This document shows positions 18,160 to 30,300 of a stretch of DNA of 64,000 nucleotides, one piece after another (the stretch's first letter is position 1; the number at the start of each line of letters is the position of its first letter). The DNA is taken from NCBI GenBank assembly GCA_003671075.1, contig QWPT01000001.1, positions 1 through 64,000 of the forward strand. Direction: 5' to 3'. Made by a program: the position numbers and the translations under genes. The stretch is from Planctomycetota bacterium. GTDB taxonomy: Bacteria > Planctomycetota > Phycisphaerae > Phycisphaerales > SM1A02. The notes below the pieces were generated by a model. The model was given only the letters and a program-made list of their open reading frames with translations. It made no database searches and was not told where the DNA came from.

Positions 18160-18783
18160 TTAGAGAGGAAGCCCGAGCATCTCGCGCGCCTCGCGCCAGC
18201 GACTCCAGCGATCGTCCTTCGAACCTCGGAGGTAGAGGACAGGCGTGGTGCCGACAACTCCGCCGAGCGAGGAGCGACGACGGATCAACTGCAATTGTGA
18301 GACCGCGCCAATCAGCGAATCGGCGCAGGCGATGCGTGAGATCTCTTCGCGTGCAATGAATACACGCGAGGTGCGCTCGCGGATCTCTATGCCGCTCGGA
18401 TGAATTATCCACACGACCGACTTCGGTCCATGCTCAGCGCTGCGCTTGTGGTTGGCTCGCCCAAAAATTCGGTATCCGATGATCAGTGATGAAATCAATA
18501 TCGAGACAAAGAGGAAGACATGAAACGCATCAACCTGCGTTGCAACAACGCCGCCGCCCATCGCACGACGGGGAAATAGGAACTGCGCACCGAGGAAAAG
18601 TAGTGCGAACACCGCGAAGGCGAAGATTGGAAGGAGCGCTGATTCTGAGGTGCGCCGGACGCCGATCAGGACCACGCAACCCGCGAGTCCATCCGCTCCA
18701 CACTCAGGGCAGAGCGCTTCGGACGCGATACCCATACGGCTGTAGCCGCAAGCTGGACAGGTGACCTCCTGAGCGATTGTCAT
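18160..18783 (-). CDS. Hypothetical membrane protein with N-terminal zinc ribbon
   Basis: CPACGYSRMGIASEALCPECG followed by two TM segments and a PH-like basic C-terminal region. Confidence 0.6.
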   Translation of the reverse strand: MTIAQEVTCPACGYSRMGIASEALCPECGADGLAGCVVLIGVRRTSESALLPIFAFAVFALLFLGAQFLFPRRAMGGGVVATQVDAFHVFLFVSILISSLIIGYRIFGRANHKRSAEHGPKSVVWIIHPSGIEIRERTSRVFIAREEISRIACADSLIGAVSQLQLIRRRSSLGGVVGTTPVLYLRGSKDDRWSRWREAREMLGLPL

Positions 18784-18840
18784 AACCGCACTTTAGCTCC
18801 TGATCCTATTGAGGAAAGGCGGAGCGGTCCGGCGCGCACA

Positions 18841-19863
18841 TCATCGAGGCTTCCAAACCAAACCGCCGATCGGCTGCGCTTTGCGCGACAACGCGAAGAA
18901 CGCTGCGCCCACGGCGACCATCGATATCGACAACACCATCGGCAGCGTCAAACCGCCGAGCATCGCCACACCTTCATCAGGCTCGCGGAATTGCTCGGTT
19001 GCGTAGCGAAGCACGCCGTAACTTGCGAAGAAGATCGCGCACATCGTTCCCGCGCGGCGCGGCGCCAACCATGCGAGCGACATCACAAGAAGCGGGCACG
19101 GGCCTTCGGCGATGGCCTGAAAAAATTGGCTTGGATAGTACGCAGTGAGCACGGGCGCGATGGTTTGGGTCACCAGGTCGTGCGCGGCGCTGGCATGATC
19201 GTAATTGGTGGCGATCATCCACTCGATGAACCGCCCGTCGGGCATGCGCTCGGTCGCGGGCGCGATGGCGCGCAGCGGCTCGAGTTGCGCGGGGATCGCG
19301 ACGAAACTCTCGAGCTGGTGCGGATACTTCACGCTCCACCACGGCGCGTTGGCCTGCATGTCGGCGGGAAGCGCGCGGCCCCAAAGTTCGCCATTCACCC
19401 AGTTGGCGAGTCGGCCGAACATGAGTCCCCACGGAACGACAAAGACCACCGCATCTCCGACGGCGAGGATCGACAGTTTTTCGCGGCGCGCAAACACGAT
19501 CACTGCAATCGCCACACCAACGACTCCGCCATGGCTCGACATCCCGCCCTTGTGAATCTCCAGCACGCCCCAGTAAGGGAAGTTGCTAGTGAAATGGGAG
19601 ATGAGATGTGGCTCGTATAAAATGCAGTGACCGAGGCGACCGCCGACGATGACGCCGACGACGGCGCTGGTGAGCAAATCGCCGACCTGACGCGGGTTCA
19701 TCGGAATGCGACCAGAGATCGCGAGCCAACGCATGATGACCCAGCCGAGCAGGAAGCCTGATAGATAGGCCGTGCCATACCAGCGCGGACCTAGGCCAGG
19801 AGAGAACTCGAACACAAACGGATCGAGGGAGTGGAGCATCGACTCGGCGAGCAGCGCGACCAT
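18841..19863 (-). CDS. lgt: Prolipoprotein diacylglyceryl transferase
   Basis: WYGTAYLSGFLLGW, GGRLGHCILYEP, GGMSSHGGVVGVAIAV, FGRLANWVNGELWGR, YPSQFFQAIAEG motifs. Confidence 0.93.
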   Translation of the reverse strand: MVALLAESMLHSLDPFVFEFSPGLGPRWYGTAYLSGFLLGWVIMRWLAISGRIPMNPRQVGDLLTSAVVGVIVGGRLGHCILYEPHLISHFTSNFPYWGVLEIHKGGMSSHGGVVGVAIAVIVFARREKLSILAVGDAVVFVVPWGLMFGRLANWVNGELWGRALPADMQANAPWWSVKYPHQLESFVAIPAQLEPLRAIAPATERMPDGRFIEWMIATNYDHASAAHDLVTQTIAPVLTAYYPSQFFQAIAEGPCPLLVMSLAWLAPRRAGTMCAIFFASYGVLRYATEQFREPDEGVAMLGGLTLPMVLSISMVAVGAAFFALSRKAQPIGGLVWKPR

Positions 19864-19911
19864 GCGCGAATGCTACGGGATCGCGTGCCGCTGGTGCGCT
19901 ACTCTGCGGAT

Positions 19912-20973
<1,062 letters not shown>

Positions 20974-21136
20974 GGACTGCGGATCGACGCGCACGTTGGT
21001 GGACAGAATAATTTGGGGAGAGTGTCGTACCTTCGCGGTGCTTCGTTTTTCGCGAGTAGGTTGTGCGCTGTGTAAATGGATGAAGTGAGAGATTGAGGCG
21101 GGTCCCAAGTTTGATACGGGGGCGGCAGGACTACAC

Positions 21137-23985
21137 ATGAACGACCAACGGGAAAATGAATCCAGTGCGGACGGCGATGCCATGCCCGGTCCGAGTCTGC
21201 GTGAACGCGCGCGTGCGTGCGATCCGCAGCCGATGGTGCCACTCGCGACATGCGTTTTCGCGGGAGGTTTGTGGATCGGATGCGCGTTGGCGCAGACAAG
21301 CGGATTCGCAAGAGTCGCGCTCGCTGAAGCGGCGCGTCCATTAGCGTTGGCGTTGCTCATTGTGGCGATGGCGGCAGGAATGGTGCTGGTTGGATTAGGT
21401 GTATGGATGGCATTCGGACGCGTGAAGAAGGATGAACTTGGAAACAAGAAGGCGGCGGAAAAGAAAGTGTGGAGTGGAAAGGTTGGGAGTGTGAGCGTCG
21501 ACGACGCAGCAGAGGTCCATTGGTCGAAGTTCGCGCTGCTACTGCTGTTGATCGCGCTCTGTGCCGGCACACTTGGTGCGGGGATGCGGTTTGATCAGGT
21601 CATCGAACAGGCGATGGTGCCGATTGTGATGACGGATGGAGGAGTTGGTGGAGGGGTTGGTGGAGGGATTGGCGGCGCGGTTGGCGGCGCGGCGTACACA
21701 GCGACTGCGATGACCGAAGGCCAGCTCGTGACCGTTGAGGCGACTGTTGCGAGTGGGTTTACTTCGATCGGATTCGGCTCCGACATCCTCGCAAAGTACT
21801 TCCGTAAGCCACCGAAGCATCAGTGTCTGATGCGCGACATCGAGTTCATTGGCGATGATGGCGCGCGCATCAACATGCCAACAGGGGCGTTCCTCTCGAT
21901 CAGCGTTCTTGAGCAACCTCCTCCTTGGAAAGTCGGAGATCGGCTGTCCATCGTGGGAAAGTTCATGCCGATCGCGCGCAGTGTTGTGCCGTCGACAATC
22001 GACTTCACGGAAGTCGCGGCCCGACGCGGGCTCATAGGTTCTTTGGTGGTTGAGTCTGAAAATCTGGCGACCATGGTTGCGCAATGGCGGTCGAGAACAC
22101 CGATTGGCGATTGGTTCGCACGTGCACGGGAATCGTTGCGCGGAAGAATGCGAGAGGCGTTGTTGGCCGGGGTTCCCGGTGCTGGAGGAGAGAGTGGAAT
22201 CCGCTCGATGCTGGTCGCGCTTGTCTTAGGCGATGTCGAGGACGGATATCGATCGATCGAGAATAGCTTTCGCGCTGTCGGGCTATCTCACATCTTGGCG
22301 ATATCAGGATTCAACCTCGCGGTGCTTGGATGGGTGGTCGCATGGATGGCGGGGTTGTTCATCCGCGACGAACGTTGGCGCGCGGCACCGGTTGCGATGG
22401 CCGCACTGATCGCGCTTTGGGTGATGGCGCCGGCGGCGAGCGCGATGCGTTCGGCGTTGATGGCGGTCCTCGGCGCGAGCGGATGCGTATTGAAACGCGA
22501 TTGGAACGGCGACGCAATCCTTGCCTTCGCGGCGATCGCCATGCTGCTTCATGATCCATCCGCCGCGCTCGGTCCAGGGTTTCAATTGAGCTTTCTCTGC
22601 GTGATCGCGTTGAGAAAGCTCGCGCCCGCCATCCGCACGCGATGGCTTGCTTGGATGCCTGCCGACGACAGGCGTCAAGATCATCCTGCGTGGATCGCGC
22701 TCAGCGGAGAGTACGCATCACGCGCGATCGCTGCGGGACTCGCGGCATTCTTCGCGAGCGTTCCGGTTGTTCTTGTGCAGTTTGGTTCGCTGCAACCATT
22801 CGGAACTCTGCTCACATTTCTCTGCACGCCACTCTCGACGGTCACGCTCGCGATCGCATATCCAAAGGCAATCATCGGTGCGATCTGGCCTCCGCTCACG
22901 ATTCCGGTCGGACCAATTCTCTGGATCTCCGCCTGGCTGCAAGTTGAGTTGGTCGAGCGATCGATCACGGCAGGCGGAGGCACGGTGCAAGTTGGATCGA
23001 TCGCTTCGTGGACCGGCGTGGCGATGATGGTGTTGCTCTTCGCAGCATTCCTCAGCAACGCACGTGTCTGGCGCGTTGCAGCGTGGGGTGCGATCGGGGT
23101 CATCACTGTCAGCCTGCTGAGCGGGCAACACCATGCGCAAAGGCCACGGTTTGAAATCACGATGCTCGCCGTCGGCGATGGTTCGGCGTATGTGGTGCGA
23201 AGTGGTGGATCAACGGTGCTCTTCGATGGCGGATCGAGCTCAACGGGGAGCGTCGCCGCGCGTGCGTTGCTTCCAATGATCGGCCGTGAGAGCTCCAACA
23301 GGATCGACGCGATAATCGTCTCGCATCCAAATCTTGACCACTTCAGCGCGCTACTTGATGTGGCACGGTACGCGCGGGTAGGTGAGTTGATTGTGCACCC
23401 ATCGTTTGTTGACGCGGCTCGCCGCATGCCAGCGGTCGATGCGTTCATAGACGGTGTGAAAGGAATGGGTGTGCGGGTGCGCGAGGTATCCGCAGGAGAC
23501 TCAGTGCGCATTGGAAAGATGACATGGACCTTCGTCTGGCCCGATGCGAACTTTAGGTCTTCCCATGACAACGACCTGTCGTTGGTGGTGCGCGCTACCC
23601 ATGACTCGGGCGCGCGCGCACTCTTTTGTGGCGACATCGAAACGGAACCTGCTGCACGGATCTCGGCGAGCGCCCGCAACAACCGGCTCAACATCTCGTG
23701 TGATGTGCTCGAGCTTCCACACCACGGCAGTTGGCGGGAGGCTGTCGTGGACTACATCGAAACTGCGGCGCCATCGATCATCTTGCAATCGACGGCCCGA
23801 CGGCGCTTCGATGCCGATCGTTTCGCGCCCCACCTTTCACCAACAACCTTCAGGTTCGTCACTTGCCGCGATGGAACGGTTCGGATCACACTTGGCGAAG
23901 ATGGAAGGCTTCATACGACTGCTTGGGACAGCGAGGCAATGGGTGGTTGGCGGCCGATGGGCGTTTCGTCACTGCGCGACAATGA
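21137..23985 (+). CDS. comEC: ComEC/Rec2-family competence protein (3' end uncertain; in-frame ORF actually open to 26593)
   Basis: ComEC transmembrane core (GLSHILAISGFNLAVLGWVVAW) and metallo-beta-lactamase domain (SHPNLDHFSALLDV, LPHHGSWREAVVDYI). The listed end is only where recognisable ComEC sequence fades. Confidence 0.85.
21642..21689. repeat. 12-bp tandem repeat, 4 imperfect units, within comEC (Gly-rich GVGGGVGGGIGGAVGG)
   Basis: Read directly. Confidence 0.7.
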
Positions 23986-25336
23986 TGAAACAGGCGCGAT
24001 CAAGCTCAATCCTGTCACCGGCGATGCCATTTCCGCCATCGGTGATCCGCATCTCGAGTGTCGTGGCGTTCGCAGCCGACTCCCTGATCGAAATCGGGAT
24101 ACGACGATGATTAGCGTCAAGAACGAATCGCTCACTGTGGGTCGAACCAAACGTGAAGTCGACCTCTACGCGCGCGTCCATCGGCGCAGGCTCGGACAAG
24201 GCGATCTCGCAAGAGAACACGATCGCGCTACCACTCTTGGCTACAGAAGGAGGAAGTTCGTAACGAGCGGTCAACGGTCCCGCGAATTCGATCAAGGCGA
24301 GCCCGAGCAACGCGCGCGCGCTCGAACCGATATGGCTGGCGTTGGCGATGGCGTAATGAAAACTACCGGTCGGCACCTTGATCGATGGCTTTCCGAGAAC
24401 CGCCAGCGGAAGCAATCGCGATGGATAAAGGAGACCTGCGACTGGATTGGCGGCGCTGTTGTCGGTCGTCATCGTTGGACGAACGCCAAGAAGCAGCGGA
24501 TCGGACAGACGGAATCCCCATCCTTTGACGATGTCAAACTGGAGTTCGTCACCATCGACGACCGACCCGTCAACCGCCCAGATCCGTGCGCCCGACTTTC
24601 GTTCGCTGGTCTGCTTTGCTTGCGCGTCGGATCCGTCGGGAGTCCGGGCAAACGCGATGGCTGCAATTCGATCATTGGAAAGCTTGCGCCGTTCGGAACC
24701 AGCTTGCCCCGCTGGCGATTCGTTCGACGCAATTGGCTCGAAAGCGATGTCGGAGCCGAGCGACTCGACAAAGCCTGTGGTGGTATCGCCGTTGAGAAAG
24801 AGAACCGTGTCGCCATCCTCACGTCGAGTTGGCGTCAGCGACCCACGGAACCGAATCGACGCGACCTGTTCCATGGACAGCGGAATCGCGCCGATCCAAC
24901 GGTGATCCCAATAGTTCCTGTCGAGCGCTGCACGAAAATTCCCAGGCAGGCGCTGGCCATCATTAGTTTCGAGAAGTCCGAAAGAGATCGGAGCTGGGGC
25001 GGTGAGGTTGCTGTCGGCGTCCACTCCACCAACCGCGATGGTGCGCTGTGTGATGAAGGCAATGACATCGCTGCAAGGAAGAACGCGCTCGGTTGCACTG
25101 TTGGCTTCGATGACCGACCAACGGTCCGCGTCAATGGAGTGAAGCTTGCCGGCAATCCATCGGCCATCGGTGGAAAGAACCCGAACCAACGCGTCACTCT
25201 CAGCATGAGCGGACTGCGACCAAGCCACGGGAACCAACAGCAGCAGCGAAGCGAGAACCGCCTCGGCGCAACAACGCGAGGGATTTCGTCGGAGCCTGTT
25301 TTTGCGCATCAAGCGTTGCGTTGTTTGATTCGACAT
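23969..25336 (-). CDS. Exported hypothetical protein, last gene of the moxR-type operon
   Basis: Signal peptide (EAVLASLLLLVPVAWSQSAHAES); 12 bp after the preceding gene; C-terminal beta-rich region. Confidence 0.7.
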   Translation of the reverse strand: MSNQTTQRLMRKNRLRRNPSRCCAEAVLASLLLLVPVAWSQSAHAESDALVRVLSTDGRWIAGKLHSIDADRWSVIEANSATERVLPCSDVIAFITQRTIAVGGVDADSNLTAPAPISFGLLETNDGQRLPGNFRAALDRNYWDHRWIGAIPLSMEQVASIRFRGSLTPTRREDGDTVLFLNGDTTTGFVESLGSDIAFEPIASNESPAGQAGSERRKLSNDRIAAIAFARTPDGSDAQAKQTSERKSGARIWAVDGSVVDGDELQFDIVKGWGFRLSDPLLLGVRPTMTTDNSAANPVAGLLYPSRLLPLAVLGKPSIKVPTGSFHYAIANASHIGSSARALLGLALIEFAGPLTARYELPPSVAKSGSAIVFSCEIALSEPAPMDARVEVDFTFGSTHSERFVLDANHRRIPISIRESAANATTLEMRITDGGNGIAGDRIELDRACFIIVAQ

Positions 25337-25348
25337 GTTCGGGAAACA

Positions 25349-26563
25349 CTAGCGCTGGAAGATTGGGAGGTATCGCTTAGGCATTTGCAGAACGATCATC
25401 GCCATTGCGGTCGCGTATGCGTTTCCGTTCTGCCCATCAGCCCACGACCCATCCGTGTTCTGGCGAGCAAGGAGCTCTTCGCGAATCGCCGGCCACCACG
25501 CGCGCCAATGCTCGCCACCAGCGAGATACATGGCCTGAACGGCGTAGTAGTGACCGTAGAAATAGTGGGGTTGCATGAAGTTCGCTCCCGCAGGTGCGCC
25601 GTTTCCCGCGCGCGGAAACGCGTTCTTCTTCAGGTAATCAAGACCGCGGGCGATGGACTCATCTTCATAAACACCCGCGTAATAAAGACTCGCGATGCCC
25701 GCCGCTGTGCGCGGCCACTGCGAGCCTCCCTGGTCGCGCATGTAGCGAAACCCACCGTCGGGATTCTGGCACTCGCGCACATAACGCACCGCCTCGTCGA
25801 TGGTGGATTTGGGCACCTTCACGCCCGCGTTGCGAGCACTGCGAAGTCCCATGATCTGACAGATGGTCATCGAGACATCCGCATCAGCGGGAACAGGGTT
25901 GTAGCGCCAGCCGCCTTCATCGTTCTGGCTAGCGACGATCAACTGAACAGCACGAACGAGCGCGTCGCGAACGCGGTCATCGTCGTTGTTCATGCCGTAA
26001 ATCTCGCCGAGGAAGAGCGTGGCGAAACCGTGACCGTACATCGGACCGTGAGTCTCGTCGGAAACGAGCAAGCCCGTTTCACTCGCGTGGGCGAGAACGA
26101 AGTCGAGGGTCTTCTGGACGCAGTCGCCGAAATCGCCGCGTCCAGGGACATTCCCGTCGGCCATGAAAGATATCGCGCAGAGGCTCGACACTCCGATGTG
26201 TTCGCCGTACCGACCTTCGCCGAACGAGCCATCTGGCTTCTGTTGCCGGCGCAGATACTCAAAGCCTCGGCGAACCGCATCTTCGAGTCTTGGCGTGATC
26301 TCAGAATCCACTGGTGCGTTCTCCGCACCTGCATCTGCCTTCTTACGCTCGGTGGTCGATGGGTCGACAGGGTTGGTCTGGGCCTTCGGCGCGCTGGTGT
26401 CGGCTGCTTTGGATTCAACTTTGGGTGGAGCTGTGGGCGCAGCGACTTCCTGTGGGGAAGCGGTCGCGGCCTGTGGACTCGCATCCGCGGTCCACCGACC
26501 TTCAAACAGCGACGACTGCATTGCGAGCGATGCCAACATAAACGCGGTCATCGCAGAACTCAT
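25349..26563 (-). CDS. Prenyltransferase/squalene-oxidase (terpene cyclase alpha-barrel) repeat protein
   Basis: Repeated QQKPDGSFG, SQNDEGGWRYNP, CQNPDGGFRYM, RQNTDGSWADG motifs. Confidence 0.85.
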   Translation of the reverse strand: MSSAMTAFMLASLAMQSSLFEGRWTADASPQAATASPQEVAAPTAPPKVESKAADTSAPKAQTNPVDPSTTERKKADAGAENAPVDSEITPRLEDAVRRGFEYLRRQQKPDGSFGEGRYGEHIGVSSLCAISFMADGNVPGRGDFGDCVQKTLDFVLAHASETGLLVSDETHGPMYGHGFATLFLGEIYGMNNDDDRVRDALVRAVQLIVASQNDEGGWRYNPVPADADVSMTICQIMGLRSARNAGVKVPKSTIDEAVRYVRECQNPDGGFRYMRDQGGSQWPRTAAGIASLYYAGVYEDESIARGLDYLKKNAFPRAGNGAPAGANFMQPHYFYGHYYAVQAMYLAGGEHWRAWWPAIREELLARQNTDGSWADGQNGNAYATAMAMIVLQMPKRYLPIFQR

Positions 26564-27387
26564 CGTGATGCTTCCTCAGCGAGCCTGCGGTAGTACTCGC
26601 GGGTGAGTCGCTCATAGATCGTGGAGACACGGTCGCGGCGGCCTTGCAGCACGAGTTCACGCACGCGCTCGGGGAGCTGTCCCCACTCAATGCGAGATTC
26701 CGTGAGCTCCTGTCCATCGACGACGACATCGTCGCGAGACTGGTTCTTATCGCCATCCGATGGCTGGCTCGACCCTGCCTTGGCGCTCCCTGGCTTCGGC
26801 TGGCCTTGCTTCTGTTCTTGACCGTTCTTCTCACCTGGATCTTTCTTCTGATCCTTCTTTGATGACTGCTGCTTCTTCGAACTCGATGACTTCTTCTTCT
26901 GCTGCTTCTGCGCCTCATCAAGAAGGCGGTCAAGCGTCCGCACGACATCCTCTTGAATGCGTTGGGTACCGAGCCCCGGATCCTTCGCGTCAGTCAACCG
27001 ATCGGAGGCGTTCTTCATTCCCTCGATGGCGCGCTGGACAAGGTCCTGCATCGTTGCCTCATCGAGTGATTGTGCGAGTCGCTTCTCCTGCGCGCGACGA
27101 GCGGAATCCTCTGCGCTCGTGCTTCCGGCAGTTGCTTCAGGAACGCCGAGCAGATCATCGAGTGACCTTGGTTCAGATCCCGGCGATTGCTTAGCAGGGG
27201 GAGTCGCACCGGTCGGTGGCTCTATCGGCGGCGGGGTAGATGGCGCGGTCACTGGCGCAGTCGCCGGCGGATCACCCAAAGCCACCGACCAGGCGGCATT
27301 GTTGGAGCCGAGCAATCCGATCGAAACAATGATGGTGGTCAGTGGAAACATTTGGTGCACCATGCAACGAGAGTATCGGTGTGTCAT
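26560..27387 (-). CDS. Hypothetical exported/anchored protein with Lys/Gln/Ser-rich linker
   Basis: Overlaps both neighbours by 4 bp (ATGA); low-complexity KKKSSSSKKQQSSKKDQKKD. Confidence 0.65.
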   Translation of the reverse strand: MTHRYSRCMVHQMFPLTTIIVSIGLLGSNNAAWSVALGDPPATAPVTAPSTPPPIEPPTGATPPAKQSPGSEPRSLDDLLGVPEATAGSTSAEDSARRAQEKRLAQSLDEATMQDLVQRAIEGMKNASDRLTDAKDPGLGTQRIQEDVVRTLDRLLDEAQKQQKKKSSSSKKQQSSKKDQKKDPGEKNGQEQKQGQPKPGSAKAGSSQPSDGDKNQSRDDVVVDGQELTESRIEWGQLPERVRELVLQGRRDRVSTIYERLTREYYRRLAEEASR

Positions 27388-30300
27388 TGAACACCTCGGC
27401 GCGAATCCAATGAATTTCCCACAGACAAGCTTGGGCGTGGTGCGCTTGGAGGAACGGATGGGGGAACGGACGGGGGAACAGGCGGGGTAATCGTCGGTCC
27501 TGACTCCTTCGGCGAGATCTTCTCGGCGATCTTCGAGCCGAGTTCCACGATCCGCTGTTGGCGCACGGCGATTTCGGCAAGGCGCTGCGAGCGCGTAGTG
27601 ACATCCAATTCCGACGCACGCTCCGCGAACAACCGTGTCCGTTTGGCCAATGAATCCTGCATCGCTCTCAGCAACTTGATCTCGGCGGCCGGCGGCACTG
27701 CGCCACCCGACTGACCTCCGCTTCCACCGCTATCGCCACCCTGATCCGCCTCCTGCTCGCCGAATTTATCCTCGTCCTTCTTCGGTGCATCGTTCTCATC
27801 GAGTGCAACGACGATCGCGCTCAGCGACGCCACGGCGTCGTCTTCACTGGGCATCGCCTCGGCGGGCCGCCCTCCGCTCAGGCTCGCTTTCGCTTCGGTC
27901 AACGCGGCGTCGATGGCATCGTGCATCTCCACGAGTGCGTCGGATCCCTGCACATCCTCTTCCTTGGCTCGGAGTTCAGCGATTGCCAAGCGCAGTTCTT
28001 CCTGCGCGGTTCCCAGTCGCCGACTCTCAATCAACTCGCGACGTCCGAGCACCGCCGCATCTGCCGGCACGATCTTCTCGACAGATCCGCGCAATGCCGC
28101 CTGACGCTCCAGAAAATCGCGGTACTTCACCAGCAACTCTTCGCGCTTCTCCTCTTCCGCACGCTCCTCGGCGCGATCGGCAGCCTGCTCGGCATCGACC
28201 AGCGCGTCGTTGAGTGATTTCAGAGCCGAATCGACCGCGAGGGTTGTGTCATTTCGATCGAACGGATCGCCGCGAAGATTCCCCGCGACCTTGGCGAGAC
28301 TTCCTGCCGCACCATCGAGCGTGCGCGCCACTCGGGCGGCCTCTCGACCAGTCGCCCGCGCGTCGCTGGCAACACCACGCGTGTTCTGCGACAACTTGCC
28401 CGCGCCAAGAGCGGCACGCTCGCGTTGCGCGTCTGCATCAGCGTCGTTTCCGTCTCCGGCCGCCGCCACTTCGTCGCGCACATTCTCAGCGTCTTTGATG
28501 AGCCGTCGAATCGAATCCGCAAGCGACTCCAATTGCCGCGCGAGTTCCTCGGCCTGAACCTTTCGATCCTCGTTGAGTGCCTCAGCTGCTTTTTGCAGCG
28601 CCGACGCCGCGCGATCTTGCGCCTGCTTTGATTGGGCAAGGCGATTCTGACTCGAGTCCTTGGCGGCCTGCTCCAACTCCTCGCGGACCTTGCCGTCCTC
28701 AGCCGCCTTGGCCGCTTCCTCGAGCGCGCGCGACTGTTGTGGATCTGCATCCTTCAACGCCTGCGAACGCTCCTTGAGTTCCTGCACGACCTGCTCAGCC
28801 TCGGTGGCTTCCTGCTGCTGCTTGTCGGCGAGTGCATCGATCTCCGCGCGTGCGTCGGGCGAAAGTTCCTCGCGCCCTTCACCATTGGAACGCCGCGCAG
28901 CCTGATCGGTTTCGCGCGCGGATTGGCGAACCTTGTTGGCGAGTGCATCTAGACGGCGCTTGGCAAGCCAAGAATCCTCATCGCGATCAAGCAACGCGAC
29001 GAGATCCTCAAGCTCCGCGCGCACAGCGTCCTGAAGTTCCGCTGCTGATTTGGCAGCGGCTGTGGCTGCATCCTTGGCAGTAGCCTGATCCTGGCCAGTC
29101 TTGCTTTCAGCAGCAACCTTCTGCTCGCGCGCACGCTCCACCGCCCCGCTTGCTTCGGCGCTGCGAGATTCCGCGGCCGCCGTCAGCTCACGGGCCTGCT
29201 CGGCGAGCTCCGACAACACGCCGTTCGCGCGATCATTCTTCTCGAGTCGAGCGATCGCCTGCTCGGTTGCTTCGCGCATACGCGCCGCACCTTCGGTCAC
29301 CGCAGCCTGCAATTCAGCGAGTCCGCGCTCGGACGGATCACGCTCGACGGCGTCGCGCGCCTTTGCCTGGCGCTCATCCACGCGCATCGCGTCGCGACGC
29401 ACGCCGGCAAACACACCGCGGATCTGCCGCTCGAACTCATCATCGCCAACAATGCGCAAGATCCGCGGCGCGCTGCGCACACGCTCGTGAGCCGGCTGAA
29501 CGCTGCCGCCATCAAACGCGTCTTGTGCATAAGCGCGAAGGACGATGGAGTCGCCCGCGGACAATTTGAGTTTCGCAATATCGAGCATGCGCTCCACGCT
29601 CGCCTCGGCGGCCGCACCTTCCTCGCCGTTCACGCCAGCCATCACCTGCGCCGGCTCCTCAAACACCATGCTCTCCACCGAATCCTTGCCAATACGCGTC
29701 GCGATCTCGATACCTGCCTTCGCAAGCCCGATGTCGTCACGCGCATCGGCGCGCATCGCGATCTGCGCGTCAACAACGACCGACTCATCCTGAACTGGCT
29801 CGACGATGGTCGCCGAGGGCGGGCGATCAGCAATGGTGTCGAACGCGAGAATGATCTCATTCTCTCCGGCAATGCCGTCGGAATCGATAAGCGTCAGCGC
29901 AAGCCGCGTCGCCTCGACCGCCGTACATGAAACCGTCCAGTGAGCACCGTCCGCTTCATCGACCACAATCGTCACCGGCATCGTCGTCGCGCCGGGTTCG
30001 GCACCACTCGATGACACTTGCTTCAACGGCGAATGAGCGGGATCAAACGCGAGTGCGCGTGTCATCCTGAGATCAAAGACAATCTGACTGCCGGCGAGAA
30101 TCGGATCACGAAGAATGCCGCGCGAGCCACTGCAATCGCCCAAGTCTTCAACGCGCAACTGAACTGCGCGCGCCGCGTAGGCCGGCGGTTCGATCCGCGC
30201 CTGCGCCGATGCAATCGCTGGCGGCGCGACCAATCGCACCGTAGCAATCTCCGTGGTCGCATCGCTGGTCATAAAGCGCACCTCGATGCGCTCGCCATCC

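Noticed and set aside
24100-26593. C-terminal ~830 aa of the 1818-aa comEC ORF as a real novel domain
   Set aside because: Fully antisense and in codon register with two well-supported genes; its openness is explained by avoidance of TTA/CTA/TCA codons. Kept only as an anomaly about the missing stop.
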